A stretch of 9,180 bases of DNA from Planctomycetia bacterium (GTDB lineage Bacteria > Planctomycetota > Planctomycetia > Gemmatales > Gemmataceae): the NCBI GenBank assembly GCA_022616395.1, contig JAKEEV010000477.1, positions 1-9,180 of the forward strand, given 5' to 3'. Below the pieces are notes generated by a model. It did not search any database. It was not told where the DNA came from and saw only the letters and a list, made by a program, of their open reading frames with translations. The translations under genes and the position numbers were made by a program. Below are positions 1 through 5,953 of the stretch, piece by piece. Positions within the stretch are counted from its first letter, which is position 1, and the number at the start of each line of letters is the position of its first letter.

Positions 1-67
1 CTAATTACTTCCCGCAGTACGTCAGTTTGATACACGCGAAGAGGCAAGTGCAATGAAACTCCCGCCG

Positions 68-97
68 TTGACCGTAACACTCACATTCGGCTAATGT
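68..97 (+). promoter_or_regulatory. Weak candidate promoter of the toxin-antitoxin module
   Basis: TTGACC (68-73, five of six matches to TTGACA) is followed after 18 bases by TAATGT (92-97, only three of six matches to TATAAT). If real, the palindrome at 81-99 would cover the spacer and the -10 box, the usual layout for autorepression. The start point would then fall close to the Shine-Dalgarno, giving a very short leader, so this call is tentative. Confidence 0.25.
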
Positions 98-99
98 GA
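81..99. promoter_or_regulatory. Candidate operator of the toxin-antitoxin module
   Basis: A perfect 7-bp inverted repeat, TCACATT-cggct-AATGTGA, lies 19 bases upstream of the antitoxin ATG and just before its Shine-Dalgarno (GGAGG, 105-109). Ribbon-helix-helix antitoxins typically bind short palindromes at their own promoter and repress it, with the toxin as co-repressor. Position and symmetry fit that role; binding itself is inference. Confidence 0.55.
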
Positions 100-118
100 A
101 CGCCGGAGGTTTCTCAAC

Positions 119-406
119 ATGACAATCACATTGCCCGACGAGATGAGAGACGAACTGGAGCGCAAGGCAAAGGCCGCGGGCTTCGCTTCGGTTTCGGAGT
201 ACGTCTGGTGGCTCGTTCGCAGTGACACGGTGGCAGACGTGGAGCCGACTCCTGAAGATTTGGGCTTTGCCAGTCAAGCGGAACTGGAGGCGAAGCTACT
301 GGCGTCGATCAACAGCGGTCCACCCATTCGAGTCACGCCAGAGTTCTGGGATGAGGTGCGTAAAGATGTCGCAACCCGCTCTGGAGGCCCGGCGGACCAG
401 CCATGA
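119..406 (+). CDS. Ribbon-helix-helix (ParD/CopG-like) antitoxin
   Basis: This 95-residue protein is the probable antitoxin of a type II toxin-antitoxin pair. Residues 1-36 read as a ribbon-helix-helix DNA-binding domain: a short beta strand (MTITLPDEM) that would pair in a dimer, then two amphipathic helices separated by a turn (KAAGFASVSEY). The remaining part is rich in acidic residues and ends in a Pro/Gly-rich tail, as expected for a flexible toxin-binding region. The start is supported by GGAGG at 105-109, nine bases before the ATG. The stop overlaps the toxin start as ATGA (403-406), indicating translational coupling. A palindrome at 81-99 probably serves as the operator for autoregulation. 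The family call rests on N-terminal pattern and context; the exact subfamily (ParD, RelB-like or other CopG) is not resolved. Confidence 0.82.
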   Translation: MTITLPDEMRDELERKAKAAGFASVSEYVWWLVRSDTVADVEPTPEDLGFASQAELEAKLLASINSGPPIRVTPEFWDEVRKDVATRSGGPADQP

Positions 407-714
407 GCATCGACTTTCGCCCGCAAGCGCGGCAGGAACTTGTCGATTTGCTCGCCGGTATCCGATCGGCGAACCCACGCGCTGCCAACAACGTTCAGGA
501 TGAAGTGCAACACACGTTGGAGTTGCTCGAAGCCAACCCGCTTTCAGGTCCGCGTCTGCGGGTGACAAATCCGACCCTCGGTGAGTTAAGATTCGCGACG
601 GTGCGTCACTATCCTCAGTTTGTCATTCTCTATCTACCAACAGCGGACGGAATCGAAGTTCTTCACATTGTCCGCGGCCGACGAAACCTGAGCCGTATCG
701 TCGCTCACGACTGA
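403..714 (+). CDS. ParE/RelE-like toxin of a type II toxin-antitoxin system
   Basis: A 103-residue protein with the size and pattern of the RelE/ParE toxin superfamily (plasmid-stabilisation type). It has an N-terminal pair of helices (RPQARQELVDLLAGI and a second helix near residues 26-44), then a beta sheet carrying LGELRFATVRHYPQFVILY and the typical final strand IEVLHIVRGRRNL. The last basic motif is the family's hallmark C-terminal segment. ParE members poison DNA gyrase and RelE members cut mRNA at the ribosome; the sequence alone does not decide which, though the fold pattern and the ribbon-helix-helix partner favour ParE. It starts inside the antitoxin stop (ATGA overlap), so the antitoxin is made first, as usual. 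No frameshift or truncation is visible, so the module appears intact. Confidence 0.85.
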   Translation: MSIDFRPQARQELVDLLAGIRSANPRAANNVQDEVQHTLELLEANPLSGPRLRVTNPTLGELRFATVRHYPQFVILYLPTADGIEVLHIVRGRRNLSRIVAHD

Positions 715-800
715 AGCGATTGCAACCGAAGGGTGGAAACTGCTGCGCGAGTTTGTGGAACAGCGCTTCCAGAGCGGGTAAACTCGTTCCAGCTACTTTC

Positions 801-805
801 GGAGG
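801..805 (+). promoter_or_regulatory. Shine-Dalgarno that fixes a GTG start
   Basis: GGAGG seven bases upstream of GTG 813. It selects the GTG start of the TPR gene, directly before a signal peptide, over the ATG at 720, which has no comparable site and would add 31 residues of non-signal sequence. Confidence 0.75.
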
Positions 806-812
806 AACGCCC

Positions 813-1823
813 GTGCTCATCCGAACCTCTCTTGCGCTCGCTCTCTTCGTCTTCGCTTCTTCCGCACTCGCGCAACCAGAACCCACGGACGCTGCTGGTT
901 TTGTAGTGCGGGGCAACAAGTGGTTCTCGATGGGCGAGTACGACAAGGCAATGAAGGATTATGACGAGGCCATCAAACTCGATCCGAAAAACGTCTTCGC
1001 GTTCTATGGTCGGGGATGCTCGTGGACAATGAAGAGGGACTTTGACAAGGCCATCGAAGCTTTCAACGAATGCATCCGGCTCGATCCGAAGTACGCATGG
1101 GGATACTGCGACCGCGGGATCGTTTGGCTCAAGACAGGGAAGTACGACAAGGCTCTCGAAGACTTCAACGAAGCGATTCGCCTTGATCCAAAGAACTCTG
1201 TCTCGTTCAACGGCAGAGGGTACGCTTGGATTCAGAAGAAGGAGTACGACAAGGCGATCGAGGATCTCACCGAAGCCATCAAACTCAACCCCAAAGACCC
1301 AGCAGCCTACCACGACAGAATTGCAGCCTACGGTTTGAAAGGGAAGTGGGACGACGCGATCCGAGATGGTGATGAGGTCGTTCGACTGAAGCCGAAAGAG
1401 GACCGGTCCTTCTATAACCGAGGCTATGCCAGGCTTGGCAAAGGCGATTGGAAAGGAGCGCTTGACGATTTTGATGAAGTTGTGCGGCTCAATCCGAAAC
1501 GCGCCGATGCCCACGGCGCGCGGGCAGAGATTCGAGCGGCGTGCCCGGACGAGAGTTTCCGGGATGCGAAGAAGGCGCTGGAGGATGCCAAGAAAGCCTG
1601 TGAGTTGACTGGGTGGAAGGCCCCGAATCCATTGGAGGCGTATGCAATGGCATGCGCCGAGGCCGGGGACTTCGACGAAGCTATCAAGTGGCAGAAGCAG
1701 GTGTTGGAATTCAAGGATTATATGGCAGAGCGTGGGCCCGCAGTTCGCAAGCGTCTGGAACTCTACGAAGCCAAGCAACCTTTTCGACTCCCACTCGTAA
1801 TGACTCCGCCGCGGAAGGACTAA
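813..1823 (+). CDS. Secreted tetratricopeptide-repeat (TPR) protein
   Basis: A 336-residue protein, probably exported, serving as a protein-protein interaction scaffold; its partner is unknown. Residues 1-20 form a Sec signal peptide (hydrophobic core LALALFVFASS, cleavage after ALA). Six uninterrupted 34-residue TPR units follow at about residues 27-60, 61-94, 95-128, 129-162, 163-196 and 197-230. Each carries the W/Y-G-A/R-Y-A-P pattern, with recurrent EYDKAIEDFNEAIRLDPK-like second helices. Residues 231-336 form a degenerate C-terminal TPR module with the CPDESFRDAKKAL, ACELTGWK and AEAGDFDEAIKWQ pattern that I associate with planctomycete TPR proteins. The start is GTG, chosen because of GGAGG at 801-805 and the signal peptide immediately after. 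It follows the toxin gene by 98 bases and ends 8 bases before the stop of the convergent dehydrogenase gene. No enzymatic domain is visible. Confidence 0.85.
   Translation: MLIRTSLALALFVFASSALAQPEPTDAAGFVVRGNKWFSMGEYDKAMKDYDEAIKLDPKNVFAFYGRGCSWTMKRDFDKAIEAFNECIRLDPKYAWGYCDRGIVWLKTGKYDKALEDFNEAIRLDPKNSVSFNGRGYAWIQKKEYDKAIEDLTEAIKLNPKDPAAYHDRIAAYGLKGKWDDAIRDGDEVVRLKPKEDRSFYNRGYARLGKGDWKGALDDFDEVVRLNPKRADAHGARAEIRAACPDESFRDAKKALEDAKKACELTGWKAPNPLEAYAMACAEAGDFDEAIKWQKQVLEFKDYMAERGPAVRKRLELYEAKQPFRLPLVMTPPRKD
891..1502 (+). repeat. Six tandem 102-base TPR-coding units
   Basis: Six consecutive 102-base units with no indels encode the 34-residue TPR motifs. The strongest DNA similarity is around the GAGTACGACAAGGC-like segment in units 1, 3 and 4, while units 5 and 6 have diverged. 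The exact periodicity suggests growth by in-frame tandem duplication followed by drift. Confidence 0.8.
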
Positions 1824-1831
1824 CTTCCCAT

Positions 1832-2830
1832 TCACGCCCCCAGGTTCTTGATGAGCTGCTCGGTGATGGTGGCCGTGGTGCCGGTGCCTCCGAGGTCGCG
1901 GGTGAGGCCAACGCCCGCCTGAAGTGTCTTCACCACCGCGCGCTCGATCTGAAGAGCCACCGATCCGCGACCGACGTGCTCCATCATCAGCGCTGCGCTT
2001 CGGAGTATCGCGATGGGGTTCGCCAAGCCCTTCCCCGCGATGTCCGGAGCGCTTCCGTGAACTGCCTCGAACACCGCATAGCGCGTCCCCAGGTTCGCGC
2101 CCGGCACAAGTCCCAATCCGCCCACAAGACCCGCCCCCAGGTCAGAGATCACGTCTCCGAAAAGGTTCTCCATCACCAGCACATCGTACTGAGTCGGGTC
2201 CATCGCCAGTTCCAGACAGACGTTGTCGATGGTCTTCTCTTCAAACTGAATGAAAGGATAGTCATCGGCCACAGCGCGAGCGCATTCGAGGAACAGCCCG
2301 TCGGAAAGGCGCATCACGTCTGCCTTGTGGCAGAAAGTGACCATGCGGCGGTCGTGCCGACGGGCCAATTCAAACGCGAAGCGCACAATGCGCTCGGCCG
2401 CTGGTCGCGTGATGAGCCGAACGCTCTCCACCACGCCGGGAACAACCTGATGCTCCAGACCCGCGTACAGCCCCTCCGTGTTCTCGCGCACAACGATGAG
2501 ATCGACCTTCTCGTAAGGAGTTTTCACTCCCGGAAGCGTGTTCACCGGTCGCACACTCGCGAACAACTCCAGCCCTTGCCGCAAGCGAACGTTAATCGAG
2601 CGATAGCCCTTCCCCACGGGCGTTGTGCATGGACCCTTGAGAGCGACTCGGTATCTGCGAATCATCTCCAGCGTCTCGTCCGGCAACGGTTCTCCGAACT
2701 GCTCCGCGGCCACCATGCCCGCCGAAGCCTTCACCCAGTCGATCTTCACTCCGGCCGCGGCAATCACCCGGCACGCGGCTTGCGTGACCTCCGGGCCGAT
2801 CCCATCGCCTTCGATGAGCACAATCTGCAT
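1832..2830 (-). CDS. NAD-dependent isocitrate dehydrogenase (isocitrate/isopropylmalate dehydrogenase family)
   Basis: A 332-residue beta-decarboxylating dehydrogenase predicted to oxidise isocitrate to 2-oxoglutarate and CO2 in the cytoplasmic TCA cycle. Substrate-site residues known from E. coli isocitrate dehydrogenase can be placed: Ser78, Asn80, Arg84, Arg94 (GYRSINVRLRQ...VRP) and Arg115. The catalytic Tyr122 (ENTEGLYAG) and Lys169 (CHKAD) are present, as are metal ligands Asp202, Asp226 and Asp230 (NLFGDVISD). The cofactor site reads APDI (Asp263-Ile264), where NADP enzymes have Lys-Tyr, so NAD is predicted. The length is that of the short mitochondrial-type/homoisocitrate subgroup rather than the ~415-residue E. 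coli form. The start is ATG 2830 with GGAGG five bases upstream; the in-frame extension to 3019 runs through a palindromic repeat and is rejected. Homoisocitrate or 3-isopropylmalate dehydrogenase is the main alternative, but the RSxNVxLR motif favours isocitrate. Confidence 0.85.
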   Translation of the reverse strand: MQIVLIEGDGIGPEVTQAACRVIAAAGVKIDWVKASAGMVAAEQFGEPLPDETLEMIRRYRVALKGPCTTPVGKGYRSINVRLRQGLELFASVRPVNTLPGVKTPYEKVDLIVVRENTEGLYAGLEHQVVPGVVESVRLITRPAAERIVRFAFELARRHDRRMVTFCHKADVMRLSDGLFLECARAVADDYPFIQFEEKTIDNVCLELAMDPTQYDVLVMENLFGDVISDLGAGLVGGLGLVPGANLGTRYAVFEAVHGSAPDIAGKGLANPIAILRSAALMMEHVGRGSVALQIERAVVKTLQAGVGLTRDLGGTGTTATITEQLIKNLGA

Positions 2831-2835
2831 ACTGG

Positions 2836-2840
2836 CCTCC
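2836..2840 (-). promoter_or_regulatory. Shine-Dalgarno of the isocitrate dehydrogenase gene
   Basis: GGAGG on the minus strand, five bases before ATG 2830. It places the start directly at the conserved MQIVLIEGDGIGPE N-terminus and excludes the longer in-frame reading that begins at 3019. Confidence 0.7.
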
Positions 2841-2893
2841 CGCCAAGAGTGTTCCTCTGTCAGAATGCCGCTGAGTGCCCCAAGCGGCAAGGA

Positions 2894-3001
2894 GGGCATT
2901 TGGCGAACCCCGCCCGCAAGGGCGGTGGATGAACCCGCGACCCTTGCGGGTCGGGTTCGCCTCGACCCACCGCCCTTGTGGGCGGGGTTCGCCAAATGCC
3001 C
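2894..3001. repeat. Nested palindromic element made of three hairpin modules
   Basis: The 35-base outer arms 2894-2928 and 2967-3001 are inverted complements with a single mismatch (2916 against 2979). Three small hairpins sit inside: 2910-2925 (CCGCCC-GCAA-GGGCGG), 2938-2953 (CGACCC-TTGC-GGGTCG) and 2970-2985 (CCGCCC-TTGT-GGGCGG). Each belongs to a module of the form GGCGAACCC + hairpin: one copy on the plus strand (from 2902) and two head-to-tail on the minus strand (from 2961 and 2993, 32 bases apart). It lies between divergent genes, and no direct target-site duplication is seen at its edges. It is probably a REP/MITE-like dispersed element; dispersal is inferred, not seen. Confidence 0.8.
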
Positions 3002-3098
3002 GCTCTTCGCGGAACTCAATTTGGTAAACTAGCTTCTAAGGGACAGCCTGCCACGTACTCCCGTATCAATCGCCCAGTCCCGCGCGACAAAACAAGTT

Positions 3099-3102
3099 GG
3101 AG
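3099..3102 (+). promoter_or_regulatory. Shine-Dalgarno of the caspase-like gene
   Basis: GGAG six bases before ATG 3109. An in-frame TTG at 3097 overlaps this site and is therefore unlikely to be the start. Confidence 0.6.
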
Positions 3103-3108
3103 CCGACG

Positions 3109-5790
3109 ATGGACGCGACCGTTCGGGCCATCTGCCCGCAGTGCAAGACGCCGTTGCGAATCCCCGCGAAGTGGCTCGGGCAAGCGGTGAAATGCAAGAA
3201 ATGCGGAGCGGTCGTGCGGTCGAAAAAGCCAACCGACGGCCCTTCGCCCGACGACACTGCTCCGTCCACGCCCGTCGCTTCGTCGCCAGTGGTCGTAACC
3301 AAGCCGCAGTCAGCGCCTCCGTTACCCGCTGCACCCAATCCGCAGCCCAACGCCTTCGACTTCGACCAGCCCTCAAAAGACGATGACGGGCTGTTCCAGT
3401 TGCCCGAAGCCGCTCCACCTGTTCCACAACCCCCGCCGCTGCCTGTTCCCATTCCACAACCCGTTGCGCATCCCCTCCCGCAACCCGCCTACGATGCGAA
3501 CGGGCAACCGATTCCGCCCGCGTATCCGTATCCCGTACCTCCTGGGTATCCCGCGCCACCCGCGGGGGCATACCCGGTTCCGCCTGGCTATCCGTACGCA
3601 CCGCCACCCGGTTATCCTTACCCCATTCCGGGTTATCTCCCACCGGGTTACCCGTATCCGGTTCCTCCGGGCTACGCGCCTCCCGACCAAACTGGTTACA
3701 CACTCCCGCCCGGATACGCTCCTCCTCCGGGTTACTCCTATCCACAACCTGTCCCCGTGCCAGCGCCGGGTCAGGCAACACCGCCAACGCCAGGACAACC
3801 ACTTCCGGGAGCGCCCAATCCATTACCGCTCCCCGTGGCCCTGCCCATGCCCAACGCGCCTGCGGCACCACTTGAACTGAGCGACGAGTTCAAGGTGAAT
3901 CCAGCCGACAGTTCCACGCCCGCCGCGCGAGCCGCTCGAGCCAAGTACCAGCGCGGAGGAGGCAAAAGCAAACTGGTGTGGGTGGGTGTTTGCCTCGCGC
4001 TGACAGGCGCGCTCGTCGCGGGCGGAATCTTTGGCGGGAAGTTCCTCAGCGAAAAGTTTGGGACCAAGGAACCCGAACCCGAGCAACCGAAAGTCGAAAA
4101 CACCCCCACCCCCAACACACCCACAAGCGAGAAGAAAGGCGCGATGCCGCGCCGACTGCTGTTCATCTCGATCACGCGCTACATGTATCTGAATCCACTC
4201 ACCGCGGGCCAGCCGGGAGCGCCAGAGAAGAGCAGGGAGTTCGCCAATGGAATCGCGTGGCACTGGCGCATTCCAAAGGAGAAGGACAATGGGCAGGTGT
4301 TCATCCTCTCCGACACCGCACGCGAAACGGCCGACATCCTGCCGATGAAGAACGTTGTGCAAGGAACTTACCAGAAGTTCTTCGAGTCCACCCGCGCCCA
4401 GGATCGCATCGTGATCTACTTCGGCGGGCACGCGGTCGAGAAGGAAGGGAAAGCGTACATCGTGCCGATGGAGGGCGAGTTGGAAGGCGAAGGATGGGTG
4501 GAAACACTTATCCCGCTCGAACACTTCTACGGCGAACTGGCGAAGGTGAAGGCGACACAGAAAGTCGTGATCTGGGATGTGTGCCGATACAACCCGGAGA
4601 AGGGACGAAACCGACCCGGCTCGGAACCGATGACTGAAGCACTCTTCAAGGCTCTGACCAATCCGCCAGCGGGAATCCAGGTGATTACTTCCTGTTCGAC
4701 AAACGAAAACGCGCTGGAGTTCAATCGCCTGGCACCCGTGGGGGAAGGGCCTTACAACGGAAGTCTGTTTTTGGAGTCGATGAAGTCCGTTGGCGAGAAG
4801 AACAAGGTGCCCCTGACGAAATCGCCCGTTCCAGAGGATCCGATCCCCATTACGGAGTGGCATCCGGCCATCGCGAAGCGCGCGGAGGAGATGGTCAAGA
4901 GCGCGCGCGGGGATGATATGGCGAAGCAACCGCCTGAGGGGAGTTCGTGGAAGCAAACAGTCGCGCTGGCGGGTTCGCCAGCCGCTGGTAGCACTCCACC
5001 CGACCCCAACGAGAAGTTCGCCGCGAAGTTCGACTTCCCCGCGGCACCCAAAGGCGCATCTGTCGAGGAGATCCGTGCCCTCGCGGATGAGTTCTCGTTG
5101 CCTCCCATCAAGCCCGACCTGGAAGAGACCAGCCTCAGCGAGTTCGTCTTCACCGCCGATGTGATGAAGGAGTACGCAGCGGACGTTCCTCTTGCCGAGA
5201 TCCTGAAGAAAGAGAACAAGGAGAAGTACGAGTTCCGCGTCACGGTGATCGAGGCACTGGAGAAGATTCGCGAGAAGTGGAAGACCGGGACCGGCAGAAG
5301 CAAGATTCGTAACACGGTTCAAGGGCCAATCGATGCCGCGTTCAAGAGTCAGGTGCAAAACGAACAGGATGACTGGGCCGTGGGCATCACCGAGTTGGAA
5401 CGTGAACTGTTCAAGCTGGAAATGCTGGCCGATCAGCGCGATGCCCAGCCGAAACGCTGGCAGGCGAACTACGATTTCGCTCTGGCTTCGATCAAGCTGC
5501 GGCTGGCTTACATGAACGAATACAACAAACTCCTGGGCAACCTCAGAACCGAGACAGTTCCTTCACTCGATTCCAAACTCGGTCAGGATGGCTATGTCCT
5601 GGTCGCCTCCGAGACGCTCAAGAGCGGTAAGTCCGTCAAGGAGATGGCCGAGGAGGCACAAGAATTGTTCGGCAAGATCATCACCACCTACAAGGGCACT
5701 CCCTGGGCCATTCAAGCCAAACGCGACAGGTCCGTTGTGATTGGTCTGGCCTGGAAACCCGCTTCGCTCAACGCTCCCAAAACTCCGTGA
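3109..5790 (+). CDS. Membrane-anchored caspase-like (peptidase C14) protein with N-terminal zinc ribbon
   Basis: An 893-residue multidomain protein. Residues 9-32 form a zinc ribbon (Cys9, Cys12, Cys29, Cys32; CPQC...CKKC, MJ0042-like). Residues about 45-265 are a Pro-rich disordered linker with eight PGY motifs. A basic stretch precedes a single membrane helix (about 289-310), so the positive-inside rule puts the N-terminus in the cytoplasm and the rest outside. From about 349 to 570 it has a caspase/orthocaspase-type fold. The catalytic His441 is in IVIYFGGHAVEKEGKAYIVP and Cys492 in VVIWDVCR, each after a hydrophobic strand; Asp490 is the residue expected to favour basic P1 residues. The region from about 640 to the end is mainly helical, ending in an AQELFGKII...GTPWAIQAKRDR TPR-like motif. 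The His is followed by Ala, not the common Gly. A role in regulated proteolysis, stress response or cell death is possible but unproven. The start is ATG 3109 with GGAG at 3099. Confidence 0.82.
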   Translation: MDATVRAICPQCKTPLRIPAKWLGQAVKCKKCGAVVRSKKPTDGPSPDDTAPSTPVASSPVVVTKPQSAPPLPAAPNPQPNAFDFDQPSKDDDGLFQLPEAAPPVPQPPPLPVPIPQPVAHPLPQPAYDANGQPIPPAYPYPVPPGYPAPPAGAYPVPPGYPYAPPPGYPYPIPGYLPPGYPYPVPPGYAPPDQTGYTLPPGYAPPPGYSYPQPVPVPAPGQATPPTPGQPLPGAPNPLPLPVALPMPNAPAAPLELSDEFKVNPADSSTPAARAARAKYQRGGGKSKLVWVGVCLALTGALVAGGIFGGKFLSEKFGTKEPEPEQPKVENTPTPNTPTSEKKGAMPRRLLFISITRYMYLNPLTAGQPGAPEKSREFANGIAWHWRIPKEKDNGQVFILSDTARETADILPMKNVVQGTYQKFFESTRAQDRIVIYFGGHAVEKEGKAYIVPMEGELEGEGWVETLIPLEHFYGELAKVKATQKVVIWDVCRYNPEKGRNRPGSEPMTEALFKALTNPPAGIQVITSCSTNENALEFNRLAPVGEGPYNGSLFLESMKSVGEKNKVPLTKSPVPEDPIPITEWHPAIAKRAEEMVKSARGDDMAKQPPEGSSWKQTVALAGSPAAGSTPPDPNEKFAAKFDFPAAPKGASVEEIRALADEFSLPPIKPDLEETSLSEFVFTADVMKEYAADVPLAEILKKENKEKYEFRVTVIEALEKIREKWKTGTGRSKIRNTVQGPIDAAFKSQVQNEQDDWAVGITELERELFKLEMLADQRDAQPKRWQANYDFALASIKLRLAYMNEYNKLLGNLRTETVPSLDSKLGQDGYVLVASETLKSGKSVKEMAEEAQELFGKIITTYKGTPWAIQAKRDRSVVIGLAWKPASLNAPKTP
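3514..3741 (+). repeat. Low-complexity PPGYPYP-type coding repeats
   Basis: This stretch codes for about 75 residues (roughly residues 136-211 of the caspase-like protein) dominated by Pro, Gly and Tyr. It contains eight irregular copies of a PPGY motif followed by PYP, APP or SYP. Spacing varies from 6 to about 16 residues, so it is an imperfect repeat. Such Pro/Tyr-rich segments behave as extended, disordered linkers; here it joins the zinc ribbon to the membrane helix. Confidence 0.75.
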
Positions 5791-5806
5791 TGGCAAGTGA
5801 CCGCTG

Positions 5807-5836
5807 ACGGCCGGACCTTCCGGAAGGTCCGGCCGT
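5807..5836. terminator. Perfect 30-base palindrome, probable terminator of the caspase-like gene
   Basis: ACGGCCGGACCTTCC is followed immediately by its exact reverse complement, 16 bases after the TGA. As RNA it would fold into a very stable hairpin with a TTCCGGAA-type apex. There is no clean T tract; only GTGCGTTTCG follows. It may therefore be a Rho-independent terminator with a poor tail, an mRNA 3'-end stabiliser, or a dispersed palindrome. Confidence 0.55.
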
Positions 5837-5872
5837 GTGCGTTTCGTCTCGCCTGTTCGTGAGCCTTTCTCG

Positions 5873-5901
5873 TTGCCCGACTCAAGCGGTGAGCTTACAC
5901 T
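5873..5901 (+). promoter_or_regulatory. Candidate sigma-70-type promoter of the oxidoreductase gene
   Basis: TTGCCC (5873-5878, four of six matches) and TACACT (5896-5901, four of six, keeping the key first TA and last T) are separated by exactly 17 bases. They lie about 52 bases upstream of the ATG and downstream of the palindrome ending the previous gene. This suggests the oxidoreductase is transcribed as its own unit. Confidence 0.4.
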
Positions 5902-5953
5902 CATCTTCCAGTAACCCACCCCGATGTATTTCCTGTAACCGGAGACTCTCCAC

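Noticed and set aside
756..771. Short inverted repeat (TGGAA/TTCCA) between the toxin and the TPR gene
   Set aside because: Only five base pairs with a six-base gap, and no associated promoter or T tract; easily due to chance.
720..812. Upstream ATG start for the TPR protein at 720
   Set aside because: It would bury the signal peptide behind 31 residues and lacks a ribosome binding site; GTG 813 has GGAGG at seven bases.
705..1835. Long minus-strand reading frame opposite the TPR gene (376 residues)
   Set aside because: It mirrors the TPR repeats in antisense, shows no signal or domain of its own, and the plus strand has a signal peptide, Shine-Dalgarno and six clean TPR units. Codon bias in GC-rich genes produces such mirror frames.
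1613..2932. Plus-strand reading frame of 439 residues over the isocitrate dehydrogenase gene
   Set aside because: It is Arg/His/Ser-rich with no recognisable domain and lies opposite an enzyme with all catalytic residues in place.
2894..3001. CRISPR array or Rho-independent terminator for this element
   Set aside because: There are only three diverged modules in mixed orientation and no uniform spacers, so it is not CRISPR. Both flanking genes diverge away from it, so it does not terminate either.
2831..3019. N-terminal extension of the isocitrate dehydrogenase to 3019
   Set aside because: The extra 63 residues translate the palindromic repeat, have no counterpart in the family, and a good Shine-Dalgarno precedes ATG 2830.
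3823..5358. Minus-strand 511-residue frame inside the caspase-like gene
   Set aside because: Composition is typical of an antisense shadow (Leu/Arg/His-rich), and the sense strand encodes a coherent multidomain protein.
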